Source: Whitmania pigra
Lineage: Eukaryota; Annelida; Clitellata; Hirudinida; Haemopidae
Assembly (NCBI GenBank): GCA_021613335.1
Contig: JAJTWR010000021.1
Location: forward strand, 1,609,501 to 1,673,500
DNA: 64,000 nt
Reading direction: 5' to 3'
How positions within the stretch are numbered: the stretch's first letter is position 1; each line of letters begins with the position of its first letter. A program made the translations under genes and the position numbers. The notes under the pieces were generated by a model. The model ran no database searches. It was not told where the DNA came from and saw only the letters and a list, made by a program, of their open reading frames with translations. Shown here in pieces: positions 1 to 20,682 of the stretch.

Positions 1-1689
<1,689 letters not shown>

Positions 1690-1960
1690 TTCGAATTAAC
1701 CTGAAAAAAACGTTCGAGACATTAGAAACGCCTGTCATGTCTGGACGTCTAATTCAGTTCTAATTATATGCTAAATACAATTTTTGCCCATTCCACAATT
1801 ATGCCAACTAAGTTTCTTTGACTCATTTATTGCTTTCAACCCTTAAATATTCGTGCAGACAAAAAATGGACACAATTCCGCACCAACCGGCACGACACGA
1901 CAGCAATATGGACGAACTCAAGAGGAAAGGGCAGTGAGCTAATGAAATGAGCCGAATAGA
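1690..1960 (-). promoter_or_regulatory. EEF1A: Spliced 5' UTR and probable TOP-type transcription start of EEF1A
   Basis: On the minus strand a pyrimidine run ending in CAG stands just before GTTAATTCGAA-ATG, so the first coding exon follows an intron in the 5' UTR. About 230 bp upstream (complement of 1921-1932) lies CCCTTTCCTCTT, the form of a 5' terminal oligopyrimidine start. TOP starts are known on elongation-factor and ribosomal-protein mRNAs and couple translation to growth signals through TOR. No TATA box is obvious. The exact donor of the noncoding exon and the start base are inferred, not shown. Confidence 0.5.
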
Positions 1961-2522
1961 ATAGCGGAAGTCACGTGCTTCATGAGAGGTTGTACTTCCA
2001 TATCAAAATTAAATATTTAGTGAAATAATTATTTTTTTAATTAAAATTTAAAATTGTTAATGTTAATTATTAATTTTTAATTATGCTGCTTTAATTATTG
2101 TACTTAATATACAATTTTTAATGTAGAACGCTTTGTTAACATTGATAATTTTTTAAATCAGACTTATAGTTAAATACTAAAATATTATTGCTTAATATGC
2201 TAAAGCAGCTGCAGCTAACGGAAGCTGGAAAAGCTCCGGAGAAGCTTCGAACATTCCATGATTTACTTTTGGACGTGTTCAACGCCCAATTTAAATTAAA
2301 TTAGGATTAAACATAAAATATAAAAATATAACATAAAATTGCACGTAATGTTTAAGGATGAGTTAATCAATGTGAAGAACACAACTATGCGTTAGGCGTT
2401 TGCAAAGCAACAATAAGACGCAAAATTGTGCAACATTAGCATTTCATTGTCAAGACTAGAGCTGCTCTCACAAATTAAGGCTTGTTCGCTACATCTCCTA
2501 TACCTTAGAGTTTATATCCATT
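1961..2522. other. AT-rich intergenic sequence
   Basis: No exon-like open frame with splice sites is visible. Short A/T runs only, leading into the 369-bp tandem repeat. Confidence 0.6.
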
Positions 2523-3629
2523 GCGAATTTTAGTCAAATGTCGACGAAAATAACACCTTTATGATAAGGCTTACCATGAGAGGCTAATCGAAAATGCTGT
2601 TTTTTTTTAAATGTTTACGTTACAGGGGAATACGAAAATAGATAAACATTACTACGGTAATAATAAAGCTTTAGCTAAAACAGTTCATTTAGTATATTAT
2701 CAGGCTTATGAAGAAATTAAACTTTTAGAACTTTTTGACATTCAGTAAAATAATATAAAATTGGAATGCAATTATAAAGTTACATAGTGTATGTCATAAT
2801 AGTCATAATTATGAGCTTATCATTTTAACTTATCATTTAAATAGATATTTTTAATTATACTGAATTATTAATTGAAAGCGGTGAATATATAGCGAATTTT
2901 AGTCAAATGTCGACGAAAATAACACCTTTATGATAAGGCTTACCATGAGAGGCTAATCGAAAATGCTGTTTTTTTTTAAATGTTTACGTTACAGGGGAAT
3001 ACGAAAATAGATAAACATTACTACGGTAATAATAAAGCTTTAGCTAAAACAGTTCATTTAGTATATTATCAGGCTTATGAAGAAATTAAACTTTTAGAAC
3101 TTTTTGACATTCAGTAAAATAATATAAAATTGGAATGCAATTATAAAGTTACATAGTGTATGTCATAATAGTCATAATTATGAGCTTATCATTTTAACTT
3201 ATCATTTAAATAGATATTTTTAATTATACTGAATTATTAATTGAAAGCGGTGAATATATAGCGAATTTTAGTCAAATGTCGACGAAAATAACACCTTTAT
3301 GATAAGGCTTACCATGAGAGGCTAATCGAAAATGCTGTTTTTTTTTAAATGTTTACGTTACAGGGGAATACGAAAATAGATAAACATTACTACGGTAATA
3401 ATAAAGCTTTAGCTAAAACAGTTCATTTAGTATATTATCAGGCTTATGAAGAAATTAAACTTTTAGAACTTTTTGACATTCAGTAAAATAATATAAAATT
3501 GGAATGCAATTATAAAGTTACATAGTGTATGTCATAATAGTCATAATTATGAGCTTATCATTTTAACTTATCATTTAAATAGATATTTTTAATTATACTG
3601 AATTATTAATTGAAAGCGGTGAATATATA
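2523..3629. repeat. Tandem repeat, three 369-bp units
   Basis: Units start at 2523, 2892 and 3261 with GCGAATTTTAGTCAAATG and end in GAAAGCGGTGAATATATA. By eye I find no difference between the three copies, including their homopolymer T runs. Each unit has no long open frame. Such identity implies very recent expansion, gene conversion, or an assembly duplication. No transposon ends or flanking duplications are seen. Confidence 0.93.
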
Positions 3630-5007
3630 GTTAGTTATAAATTAAAATTTATTAATTTTTAACATTTAAAAAAATGTAGGATTTTATAACTTTATAAAAG
3701 ATTGTTGAGATGGAAAGAAAGATGTTTAACTTTACTGAACATGATTTCACTTTTAGTTCCACCGCTGGTTTCGCTAAGCCTTACGCTTAATAAACATGGC
3801 TGTGCCTTGTTTGTTGTGGTAGTTAAGCTCTTGTATTATTGCAATATCAAAATTGTGCTGACGGAGGATTTTAATTGTTGAATTTTAATTTGTTATTCTG
3901 TAATATCGAGGTTTCTGCTCGAACTCATTCTATGTTAAAATAGTCAGCTACTGGAGAAAATACGTTTCGCAGTTTACAGTCAGTTTCATTCAGTCAATAA
4001 TTGACACGGACAAGCTAGGCAACAAATCTTTATAGGTTTGTTCAGTTTGATCATTTCGATATTGATTTATTTTAATATGGTCAGAAAAATGAATATTCTG
4101 TATTGGATGTGAATCGCTGTTTATGAATATTGAGAAATTTGGAGAAGTTTTGAAAATTTTATTGGTAATACTTATTATTTTGCAACTAAATGCAGTAAAA
4201 CCGATGCTCTTATGCCCACACACTAGTTACCTTTGTAATTGTGCAAACAAAGTTGTTTCATGGAGAGCATGCAGCACTGGATTTGTCATTCATTTCAGTT
4301 TAAAATAGTGTCTTTTATAAATATATTTTTATTCTTTAAATCAATTTGAAATTAAAGTGATCATGCTTGATTTAAAATTTCCTACTCTTGGTATTCCAAT
4401 TCAAGACTTCTTATTGAAGTTAAATAAGTTCGCAAATCCCAAATAACAAAATCATGAAGTTCATCTGCAATAATTTAAATATTTGGATCATGTTCTTGCA
4501 TTTTAATTGGCTTATTGATGAGAAATGTTTTAATAGCATATTGCTTTGCATTCCCACTAAGATGTTCGTTAAGATCCATGTCATTAGGCATGCCGGCATG
4601 TAAACAATGTCAATGGTTATTGTAACAGGTGAAGAGATACTCCTGAAGTTCTAGGACCTTTGCCATGCTTCAGTCATTAACTCAATATGTTAATACATTG
4701 AATGTAGCTTGCATTCCTTGCAATTTATGAGTGCTTAGTTCTAAGTTTAGATTTTCTTTTGAAGTTTAGACTTGTTTGAGTTAAAAATCTGTCATTAACT
4801 TTTATTAAAGCTTCTGGCTGGTTGCAGTTGTTTCTGCTGTGACCTAGTAGGTCATGCAAGTTTAATTTGGTGCTCTGGTTTACTGTAGCTCATTTTGATA
4901 ATATTGATATTTTATTAGTGATGCGCAGTTTATTTAACTTATCTTGATATCGAACTTCTGTATATAAAGTACTTAATTCTTTTAAAGCCTATGCATCATT
5001 TTTTTGT
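3630..5007. other. Intergenic or upstream region of the MLK gene, no supported gene
   Basis: AT-rich. Short open frames near 3990-4308 lack domain similarity, splice context or coding composition. Unrecognised 5' exons or the promoter of the downstream kinase gene could lie here. Confidence 0.4.
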
Positions 5008-13366
<8,359 letters not shown>

Positions 13367-14002
13367 AAATTGTTTTTTTTTAATCATATTTTGCCAGGCT
13401 GCCACAACTGTCCACACATCATTCCTCCCGCTCGAAAAACAGTCACCTCCTTTGTAATCATTGCTCCACTAAATTATTTTCTGCCTTTTCGTCCGACACG
13501 GAAGTGCCTCTTTCCCGGGGCCGAGTCTTGTTCGAGCCAAATTTTAGTTCGCATCGCATTTTAACAGTGAATGATTTGTTATCCATTGCATGATGAAATT
13601 TGTACATAATTCGCATGTCTTCGAAGCGTCCGCGATCGTGCTTTCCTTTCCGGGTGCTAAACGCCTTTTTTATCGATCGATAAGCAACTTCTAGTCCCTT
13701 CTGTCGACCTAGACCTTCACTAAAACAGCTAGTCATCCTCAGTTGCTTACAATCCTTACGGTCCCCTGGGATGACTTACTGCCGACTAGTTATTTTCTTT
13801 TACTTGCCCATGTGAAGTCTTTTGCGACATTTTCGTCCGATCATGATAACCTGGACAGAGTCTTTTCGATGATTAGTCTTTTTAATGGTGTGAATTATTT
13901 TCTGGCATTTTAAAGTATTTTATGACAATGCAATGTGCCTTTTGATTTCAAAGAATCGTGCCTCTTTGGTAAGTATTCAAAGTGATGGGAGTACTTAATA
14001 AA
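13367..14002 (+). terminator. 3' UTR and poly(A) signal of the MLK gene
   Basis: Sequence after the TGA at 13364-13366 has no further coding signal. AATAAA lies at 13997-14002, about 630 bp downstream, and is the first good signal on this strand. Confidence 0.7.
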
Positions 14003-14202
14003 ATTTTATCTAAACAATTTTTTCTTATTTGGAGTTCTTTGAAGATGTAGGATATAATTAAATAAAAATATTTGGAAAACTGAACAAATACCATAACATG
14101 GTGTTTCAGTATCATATTAAGCAAAATTAAATATTAATCTTTTCAATATAATGCAAAAAAGCACAGAAGCTTCTTTAAAGGCAGATAGATGTTAGATTAG
14201 AG

Positions 14203-14943
14203 TCAGCTGCTGGACATGGCCTTGACTAGCTTTTCTGTGATGTCGTGACCTGATTTCCAAGGGAAGACCAATGCTTTGAGTTGCGGGGGATGTTTGGCAA
14301 GCTCTTTATGCAAGCTAAATCCAATCCTTGGAAATATCAAATCGTTGGACGATAACTTTAGCGACGGGCACAGATCGTTCCAGCCATCGCCAATGAAGGC
14401 AACGACGTCATAATGTATTCCTTTGCTGTTGGATTGCTTTATGAAATCTTTCAAAATATGACCCTTGCAGAGATTGGATGTGCTTAGGGAGCACCAGTCT
14501 TGTTCGTGATAACCGCATATCTTGAGCAGGTCACCCTCAAAACTTGACTTGTTGGTGAACACAGCGGACACCATGTTGTCCAAATTATGGTACTTCAAAA
14601 TGTGGTTTATGAACACCGAGTTGCTGTCAGAAATGATAATTATATCGCCACCAAGGTTTTTAATATCGATGAACAAATCTTTAAGGCCGCTAACAAAAGG
14701 TATTTCTTCGAGACATGACAAAATATGACGCTTCGTAATGCCTATATTTTCTAAGTAAACAAATATTTGACTCATATACTCAATCCATCCTGATCTCGAA
14801 TACAAACTTATGACATTTTCAGGCAACGATTTCCCTTGAGGTATCAACTTTAAAATGTATTTATCGCTGTTTTCGTCGATGATTGTTTCATCGAAATCAA
14901 ACGCGCATAGCAATTTGATTTTACTAGCGTCATTAGAATTCAT
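14203..14943 (-). CDS. PHOSPHO1/PHOSPHO2-type HAD phosphatase
   Basis: A 246-residue, single-exon open frame of the haloacid dehalogenase superfamily. HAD motif I is CAFDFDETIIDENSD near residues 14-28, where the first Asp is the nucleophile and the second the general acid. Motif II is IIISDSNS near residue 103. Motif III/IV is FIGDGWNDLCP near residue 190, followed by PRIGFSLHKEL, a PHOSPHO signature. Relatives hydrolyse phosphoethanolamine and phosphocholine (PHOSPHO1) or pyridoxal phosphate (PHOSPHO2); the sequence does not decide between them. All catalytic residues are present and the length is normal for the family. It is convergent with the MLK gene, with about 200 bp between the MLK poly(A) signal and this stop. 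Confidence 0.93.
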   Translation of the reverse strand: MNSNDASKIKLLCAFDFDETIIDENSDKYILKLIPQGKSLPENVISLYSRSGWIEYMSQIFVYLENIGITKRHILSCLEEIPFVSGLKDLFIDIKNLGGDIIIISDSNSVFINHILKYHNLDNMVSAVFTNKSSFEGDLLKICGYHEQDWCSLSTSNLCKGHILKDFIKQSNSKGIHYDVVAFIGDGWNDLCPSLKLSSNDLIFPRIGFSLHKELAKHPPQLKALVFPWKSGHDITEKLVKAMSSS

Positions 14944-15859
14944 CTGCTTATCGATTTACAAGCAGTGCAGCACAACTAACAAACACCGGAGACTATCACA
15001 GTGTAAATCGAGCGGCAATAGAATAAGTGACACTAAACACACCTTTGGAACCTAATTTCGTTAAAGGAAACAAAGTGGTGACATGTAATTGTACATAATA
15101 AATGCATTGGCTTTATTTAAGATTATTTTTTTAGTTTTAAGCATATTCCGTTGTAACGATATTTAAATGCATCAACTTCAAAATTGTAAAATGACTTCAA
15201 TCATACATCATAAAAAAAACATTAACTTATAAGTACAACCATAATTTGTAATGTATTGGCACTTATGTATTTATCATTTGGGCTCAGAATCACTTTCAAG
15301 CGATTTAAGTTCAAGTCTAAATCATCTTAGTTATGCAACAGACTTTAATCGAATAAATAAATAAATAAAGGATGAAGCACTACGTGAAAACACAAAGCTT
15401 TATTTTATGGGTTGTTATCACAACATGCTATGAATCTGATATAAATTTTGAGCGAGCTTTTAGCCATCGATGTTTATCCAAAAGGAGAAACCCGAATCGA
15501 ATGATATGACTTGATGTAAGTTATGATGAATTTATCGAAATATTTAAAATTAGAGAGTAAGTGTTAAAACAATTTAAAATTAGCAGATCGTAGATACACT
15601 TAGAAAACCTCTAGAAATTTCCTTGCCTTTGACCAGTTAAGAAAATGAAAAATCAATGGCCAGTGAATTTGAACACCTGTTCATGTTTCACTGTTGATTA
15701 ATATGAACTTTTAAAATATCGCTTGTTTTTGAAATGTCTGTATTTTAGAGGCAATGATGAAGTAAACATACAATATATAAGCATCTTAATATACTAATAA
15801 AAATACCATAAAAAGACAGATACTAAAACTTTTAAAAAACTTAAACATTAAAAAAAAAA
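14944..15859. other. Intergenic, with one relic MITE end
   Basis: No gene supported. At 15322-15349 the sequence TCATCTTAGTTATGCAACAG, continuing to ACTTTAAT, resembles the inverted-repeat end of the small element at 23143-23268; a very similar copy stands at 46194-46221. Confidence 0.5.
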
Positions 15860-16048
15860 CATGTAGTTAATTAGCACCTTCGAAGTTCAATAAAATTGAA
15901 AAATTTTTGACAAGCTTGATGTTCGACACCATCGACTGACACGAAACATCGTCAGTGCATTTTATTCCAGATGCTATTAATTAGCACCTTTAAAGCTCAA
16001 TAAAATTGATAAATTTTTGACAAGCTTGATATTCAACACCATCGATTA
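15860..16048 (+). repeat. Direct repeat of an unidentified roughly 100-bp module (two copies)
   Basis: Copies at about 15860-15965 and 15976-16048 share TTAATTAGCACCTT, CAATAAAATTGA, AAATTTTTGACAAGCTTGAT and CACCATCGA. A third copy occurs at 22590-22693 in the same absolute orientation. Here the module stands directly upstream of the TATA box of the secreted-protein gene. It could be a relic mobile element or a shared upstream element. Confidence 0.7.
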
Positions 16049-16066
16049 ACCTACCGATTGAGATTC

Positions 16067-16074
16067 TATAAAAA
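16067..16074 (+). promoter_or_regulatory. TATA box of the secreted-protein gene
   Basis: TATAAAAA lies 111 bp upstream of the ATG at 16185, so transcription is expected to start near 16097. It precedes a short leader without upstream ATGs that I can see. Confidence 0.6.
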
Positions 16075-16184
16075 GGAGTGGTGAAGATTGCCAACTAATT
16101 TCGAGGTGTTGCGTTTACTCAGACGAGGTGATTTTTTTATAGTTAATTTCAGAATACGAATTAATTTTTATTAATTTATAAATC

Positions 16185-17307
16185 ATGAACATATTTGTGC
16201 AGATGTTCAAGATAGTTTCTTGCTTTCTGTTGCTGAACGTGGTGTTAGCTTCCAACTTTGGATCGGAACAAGTAAGTTTCAAGATATTGGTTAATTACGG
16301 CACCTGAATATTCCTCATTTTCAGGGGGACAAAAACGACGACCCGGATCAAATTCCAGTTAACAAGGATGCAGTTGAAGTTAAAAAAGAGAGCGATCCAG
16401 TAAGTTTTAAAAAATAACTTACTTTCTGTTTTATTGACGTCCGTTGCATGGCTAGATAACGACGGAACAAATAATTTTCACAATTAATTCCTCTATTTAA
16501 TGCCCAGAGAAAGGCAACCATGGAGTTCCATAAACAACCCGACGACCATACCTATACCGGATTCTCTTTCAATGTATCGAGTCCGTTGCTCAACCCCCTT
16601 GCTATCCTCTACAAGCTATTTGAGGACGAATTCGAGCTAGCAAAGGTTAGTATCTAAGTAAGTTTCAAGATATTGGTTAATTACGGCACCTGAATATTCC
16701 TCATTTTCAGGGGGACAAAAACGACGACCCGGATCAAATTCCAGTTAACAAGGATGCAGTTGAAGTTAAAAAAGAGAGCGATCCAGTAAGTTTTAAAAAA
16801 TAACTTACTTTCTGTTTTATTGACGTCCGTTGCATGGCTAGATAACGACGGAACAAATAATTTTCACAATTAATTCCTCTATTTAATGCCCAGAGAAAGG
16901 CAAACACGGAGTCCCATAAACAACCCGACGACCATACCTATACCGGATTCTCTTTCAATGTATCGAGTCCGTTGCTCAACCCCCTTGCTATCCTCTACAA
17001 GCTATTTGAGGACGAATTCGAGCCAGCAAAGGTTAGTATCTATAATCTCAGTTTAGTTGATAGCACAGAATAATTGAGATATTGCTTATGAAATATTTAA
17101 ATAAATACAGTAAGATGTTTTATTATGATAAATTATCCTTTACCTGATAATTAATCTTAACAATTTTGGTAAGATATAATTATTGATATTGATTGAAAGT
17201 TTTTAACTTAAAAAATTCATGTGTATTTAATAACTTAGCAACTTTTAATAGGGACATTAATTTTAATACATTTTTAAAAATGATAATTTTGGGATTTTTA
17301 GGACTGA
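16185..17307 (+). CDS. Small secreted protein of unknown function, built from duplicated exons
   Basis: Six exons: 16185-16271, 16325-16399, 16508-16645, 16711-16785, 16894-17031, 17302-17307, all phase 0, giving 172 residues. Exon 1 encodes a signal peptide (MNIFVQMFKIVSCFLLLNVV, cleavage probably after LAS). Exons 2+3 (acidic GDKNDDPDQIPVNKD block, then a KQPDDHTYTGFSFNV block) recur as exons 4+5. The final exon adds one Asp and the stop. There are no cysteines after the signal peptide and no domain I recognise, so a short unstructured or peptide-precursor-like secreted product is possible. No dibasic processing pattern between repeats is convincing. A TATA box and AATAAA at 17410-17415 frame a compact transcript. 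Confidence 0.82.
16272..17043 (+). repeat. 386-bp tandem duplication covering two exons and two introns
   Basis: Unit 1 is 16272-16657 and unit 2 is 16658-17043. The breakpoints lie inside introns, so the duplication kept the frame. By eye both introns are identical between the copies (the last base or so at the unit junction is ambiguous). The only internal differences are four exon bases: ACC/AAC, ATG/ACG, TTC/TCC and CTA/CCA. Confidence 0.93.
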
Positions 17308-17409
17308 GAAGATTCCGAGGAAGCAATTCAGTTGAATTCCGATGATACGCATGTGGCGAACATTCTAAATTACTTTTGAGAGGGACATTTCCCCATTTTA
17401 TGAACTTGA

Positions 17410-17415
17410 AATAAA
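17410..17415 (+). terminator. Poly(A) signal of the secreted-protein gene
   Basis: AATAAA about 103 bp after the stop codon. Confidence 0.65.
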
Positions 17416-17431
17416 TTGATTCCTGATTCAT

Positions 17432-18466
17432 CTGATTCGATTAATTTTTGTCTTTTACTTCCCCTCACAAACGATGCTTTCGGTTCGGTTGGGCATGATT
17501 ACAAACATCTAATTAATTTTTATCAAATATGTTTTAGGGCCTAAAGCATAATAAATATTTATTCTACAAACAATGTAATGAAAACAATGAGATCAATTCG
17601 ATATTTTTCCGGCAAATAAATTGGCACTTTAAACCACAAATCATAACCATTTTGGTAGAGCCTTTTTAGTAAATATTTGTAAACCATGCATCAGTCGATG
17701 AACTTGCATACTCTACTTGTGCTGATGTCAAATATGCAGATTGAGTGAGTTGCTCTGGAACAAGTTGTCAAGACATTCTTGCTGATACGACCGGAGGCGA
17801 AGTACTGGTTATGTGGTGCCTGGAATGTCGTTGCAGTGGGTGGTGACGTTGTCGAGACAGTTGTGTCAGCTTGTATTAAGTGTTGAAAATGTCGAGTTGC
17901 TAAAGCTGAGATGGCCTTGACTCTCTTGATACTTGTCGCATTGTAGGTCCCTAATTGTGTCGAGCTTATTTACAGATTATGATTATGATCATGGTCTGTG
18001 ACATGATATAGATTGTAATTGTAGTTGATCGTTGATGCCACGTTGATTGCAGTTATTCTAATTCTCAAAATAATATAAGTTATAATTTTAGCTCTCATTC
18101 ATAATGTTGGAAATGATAATTACAATTAAAGCAGTTTGTTTCTTCATTATAGATGGAAATAATGTTTAAATAATATTACATATGAAATGTTATTTTATTA
18201 TTATTTATTATTTTTGCTTTGCATTGTTACATCGTATACAATCCCATTATTTATTTTTAAAATAGTAATCTTTCAAAACTCATGCATCTTGTTTCGTCTT
18301 CCAATTGTCATATAAAAGTGAATATATTCTTTCGGTAAATATTTGAGAGGCAGGAACAAAAACAAGATTCTGTTATTTTACAAAAGTCTCATCTAGTTTG
18401 GTCCAAAATTGCATTATCTCTTCTGCGCCGGTGTCATCTTCACAAAGATAGCGTTTTAGCCGGAAC
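17432..18466. other. No supported gene; one GC-richer open stretch
   Basis: 17700-17970 is GC-richer than its surroundings and stays open on the minus strand for about 100 codons, but it has no ATG, no splice sites I trust and no recognisable domain. The rest is AT-rich. Confidence 0.4.
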
Positions 18467-18656
18467 CAGCGGCGGATTTAGATTAATATTTTCCAATCTA
18501 AATCTAATTTAATACGACTAATATTTTTTGTCAAAAAACTGTAAATTATGTTTAAAAAAATGTTAAAAGCTAAATTAGATTTCATTCATCTTTTTCTTAG
18601 ATTTTAAAATAAAGGAGGAGGGTGATAATCCTCATAAACCGCTAAATTCGCCACTG
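18467..18656. mobile_element. Small MITE-like element with hAT-type ends
   Basis: Starts CAGCGGCGGATTTAG and ends CTAAATTCGCCACTG, inverted repeats matching at 13 of 15 positions, 190 bp in all. CAGTGGCGGATTTAG-like ends are common on hAT elements. The 8-bp flanks do not match, so the target-site duplication is not visible. Confidence 0.5.
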
Positions 18657-18782
18657 CGCAAATTTATCTGAAGAGCTGACGGTTGTGCTAGCAGCTATCA
18701 TGCAATTTTATCTGCTATTTGCGATTCATTTTTTTTAAACTCTTGTGACTAAATTTTACGATTTGTATAAAAAAGAATTTGA

Positions 18783-19340
18783 ATAACACGCACGACGGGG
18801 CCAAATCATTGGCCGAGAGACGCGGTATTGTGGAGAGAAATGGGCCCAACGCGTGCTCTCAAAGCACCATGAACTAAAGACTAAACCGCGGTCAAATCCG
18901 GAAAATGTCTATCTCCGGTTGCCTCTACAAAGAAATTATAAAGCTCAGTTTGCATGTGTTAATTAAGTACACGGTATGAAGAAGCCACTGAGAGTTTTCA
19001 AGACCGCTTTAAGCAACTGCGGGGGATGCGATCGACATAAACAGGCCAAAGAAAGCCTCATATAGTCAAAGTTTGCTGGTGCAAAGCAAGTAGCATGCGA
19101 CATGAAGAAGCCATTAAGAGCTTTCGTAGTCGCTCCAGTGTTGGCAGCAGTGACCGGCGTAAGAAAGCCAACGAGTGCCTCTCATAGCCGGCGGTGAGCG
19201 TTAGGTCCCGGGAAATAAAAAACGATAGGGACACAGGGCTAATCACCGGATGCGACCCGCCACCCTCTCCCGAAAACGTAAGAAGATTCAAATGGCCGAA
19301 ACGTTTGAAGACGAAGAAAACTCATTATCGGCTCCAAGGC
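18783..19340 (+). mobile_element. LINE 3'-end fragment (same family as 32890-33663, opposite strand)
   Basis: The segment around AACGTAAGAAGATTCAAATG and CCGAAACGTTTGAAG matches, in reverse complement, the tail at 32930-33060. It also carries the GGGGCCAAATCATTGGCC and ATGGGCCCAACGCG-like blocks found reversed near 33280-33350. No coding region is left here; it represents the non-coding tail of the LINE whose protein end is seen at 33406-33663. Confidence 0.7.
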
Positions 19341-20229
19341 AGAGTTTTAGAAACGCACACATAGTATAAACACAACAGTAGTAGTACAACTAGCACAAAT
19401 AGTACAAGTATTATAAATAGCACTACTTTACTGCTTCACTGGTACTTCTATCGAAAAGTGTATTTCATTCCATTTTTCTTTGGAGAAAATGCCCAAATAG
19501 TTTTTATAGTAGCGATAACCACTTTAAAAACTGTTAAAAGATTTAGGACATGTGCTACAATAAGTCCATGAATGTCTACATATTGAGTGGCGGATTTAGA
19601 GGGTCTTCTTCACATGTGATAAGTCCATATCGTGTCCATATTCTCATGAATTTTTTTAAAACACGCTGACAACATCTCTGGAACTTTTAACTCTCCTTAA
19701 AATTCCAGACAATGTTTAGCTCGTTTTATGCTTTTCTTTGTCCTCTCACCATATCGCTAAGACGTTTTTCCAAACCCATCCTTAATAAAGCTGACTAAAA
19801 AATTCAAAGCAATCGAAAAGTTAGTTGACAATGTTCTTTATATATGGAACACCATTATAATAGCTAGACTTTTTGACCCTAGCGATAAAATGTTATTTCC
19901 TATACATTCTTAATCTTTGAAGTGCTTATTAACAACATCAAAAATGGATTTTCCAATAAATTTCATTCACATCAAATTTTGATATGCAAAACTTTTGCTA
20001 AATTTTTAGTGTTAATAAAAGCACAAAATAACCGAACCTTGAGCAAATATATATTGCAATTTTTAGTTAAATTGGACAAATTGTAAGATTCGTATTCTGA
20101 TGACAAGCACGATGACAAGATGATTTTATGTAAAATCGAACATAACGCGAATAAATACACAAATAAACATCAAACCAACAGATTTTTACGTTTAGTTATG
20201 TATTCAATTCAAATCAAATCAAAAGATTT
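19341..20229. other. No supported gene
   Basis: AT-rich sequence with another GTGGCGGATTTAGAGG motif near 19593 that may be a single transposon end. Nothing else is supported. Confidence 0.4.
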
Positions 20230-20303
20230 TTATTTATGTATTTCCAAATTAGAAATGTTTTTTGTTAGCTAGAAGCACTGTAATTTAGCTTGTCACGATT
20301 TAA

Positions 20304-20651
20304 CTAGTCACGATTCGTTGGACGGACAGTAAAGCGTCCACACGACTTGCAGCAACGACTTCTGGTTGCTTCCTGCATACAAACTTGAGGACGGTATTTC
20401 ACTATTTCGCTGCATTGGAAACCCTGGGAGAGGTGGCTCAACAAGTCGTCATGATCGCCATCGATGCAATAATCTGAATCAGTGTTGTGTAAGTTTTTAA
20501 TTACTCAAATTTTCAAAGTTTTAATATTTATTTCATGAATTATTGCAGATCATCCTTACTAGATCAAAAGCACTGGATAATATTTTTTAAAACTAGATAT
20601 GTAAAATGCTATTTTAAAAATAGATTTGAACAGTTTTATCAGGAACGAATT

Positions 20652-20682
<31 letters not shown>

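Noticed and set aside
2523..3629. CRISPR-like or satellite array
   Set aside because: Three 369-bp units without spacers in an animal genome; a simple tandem duplication.
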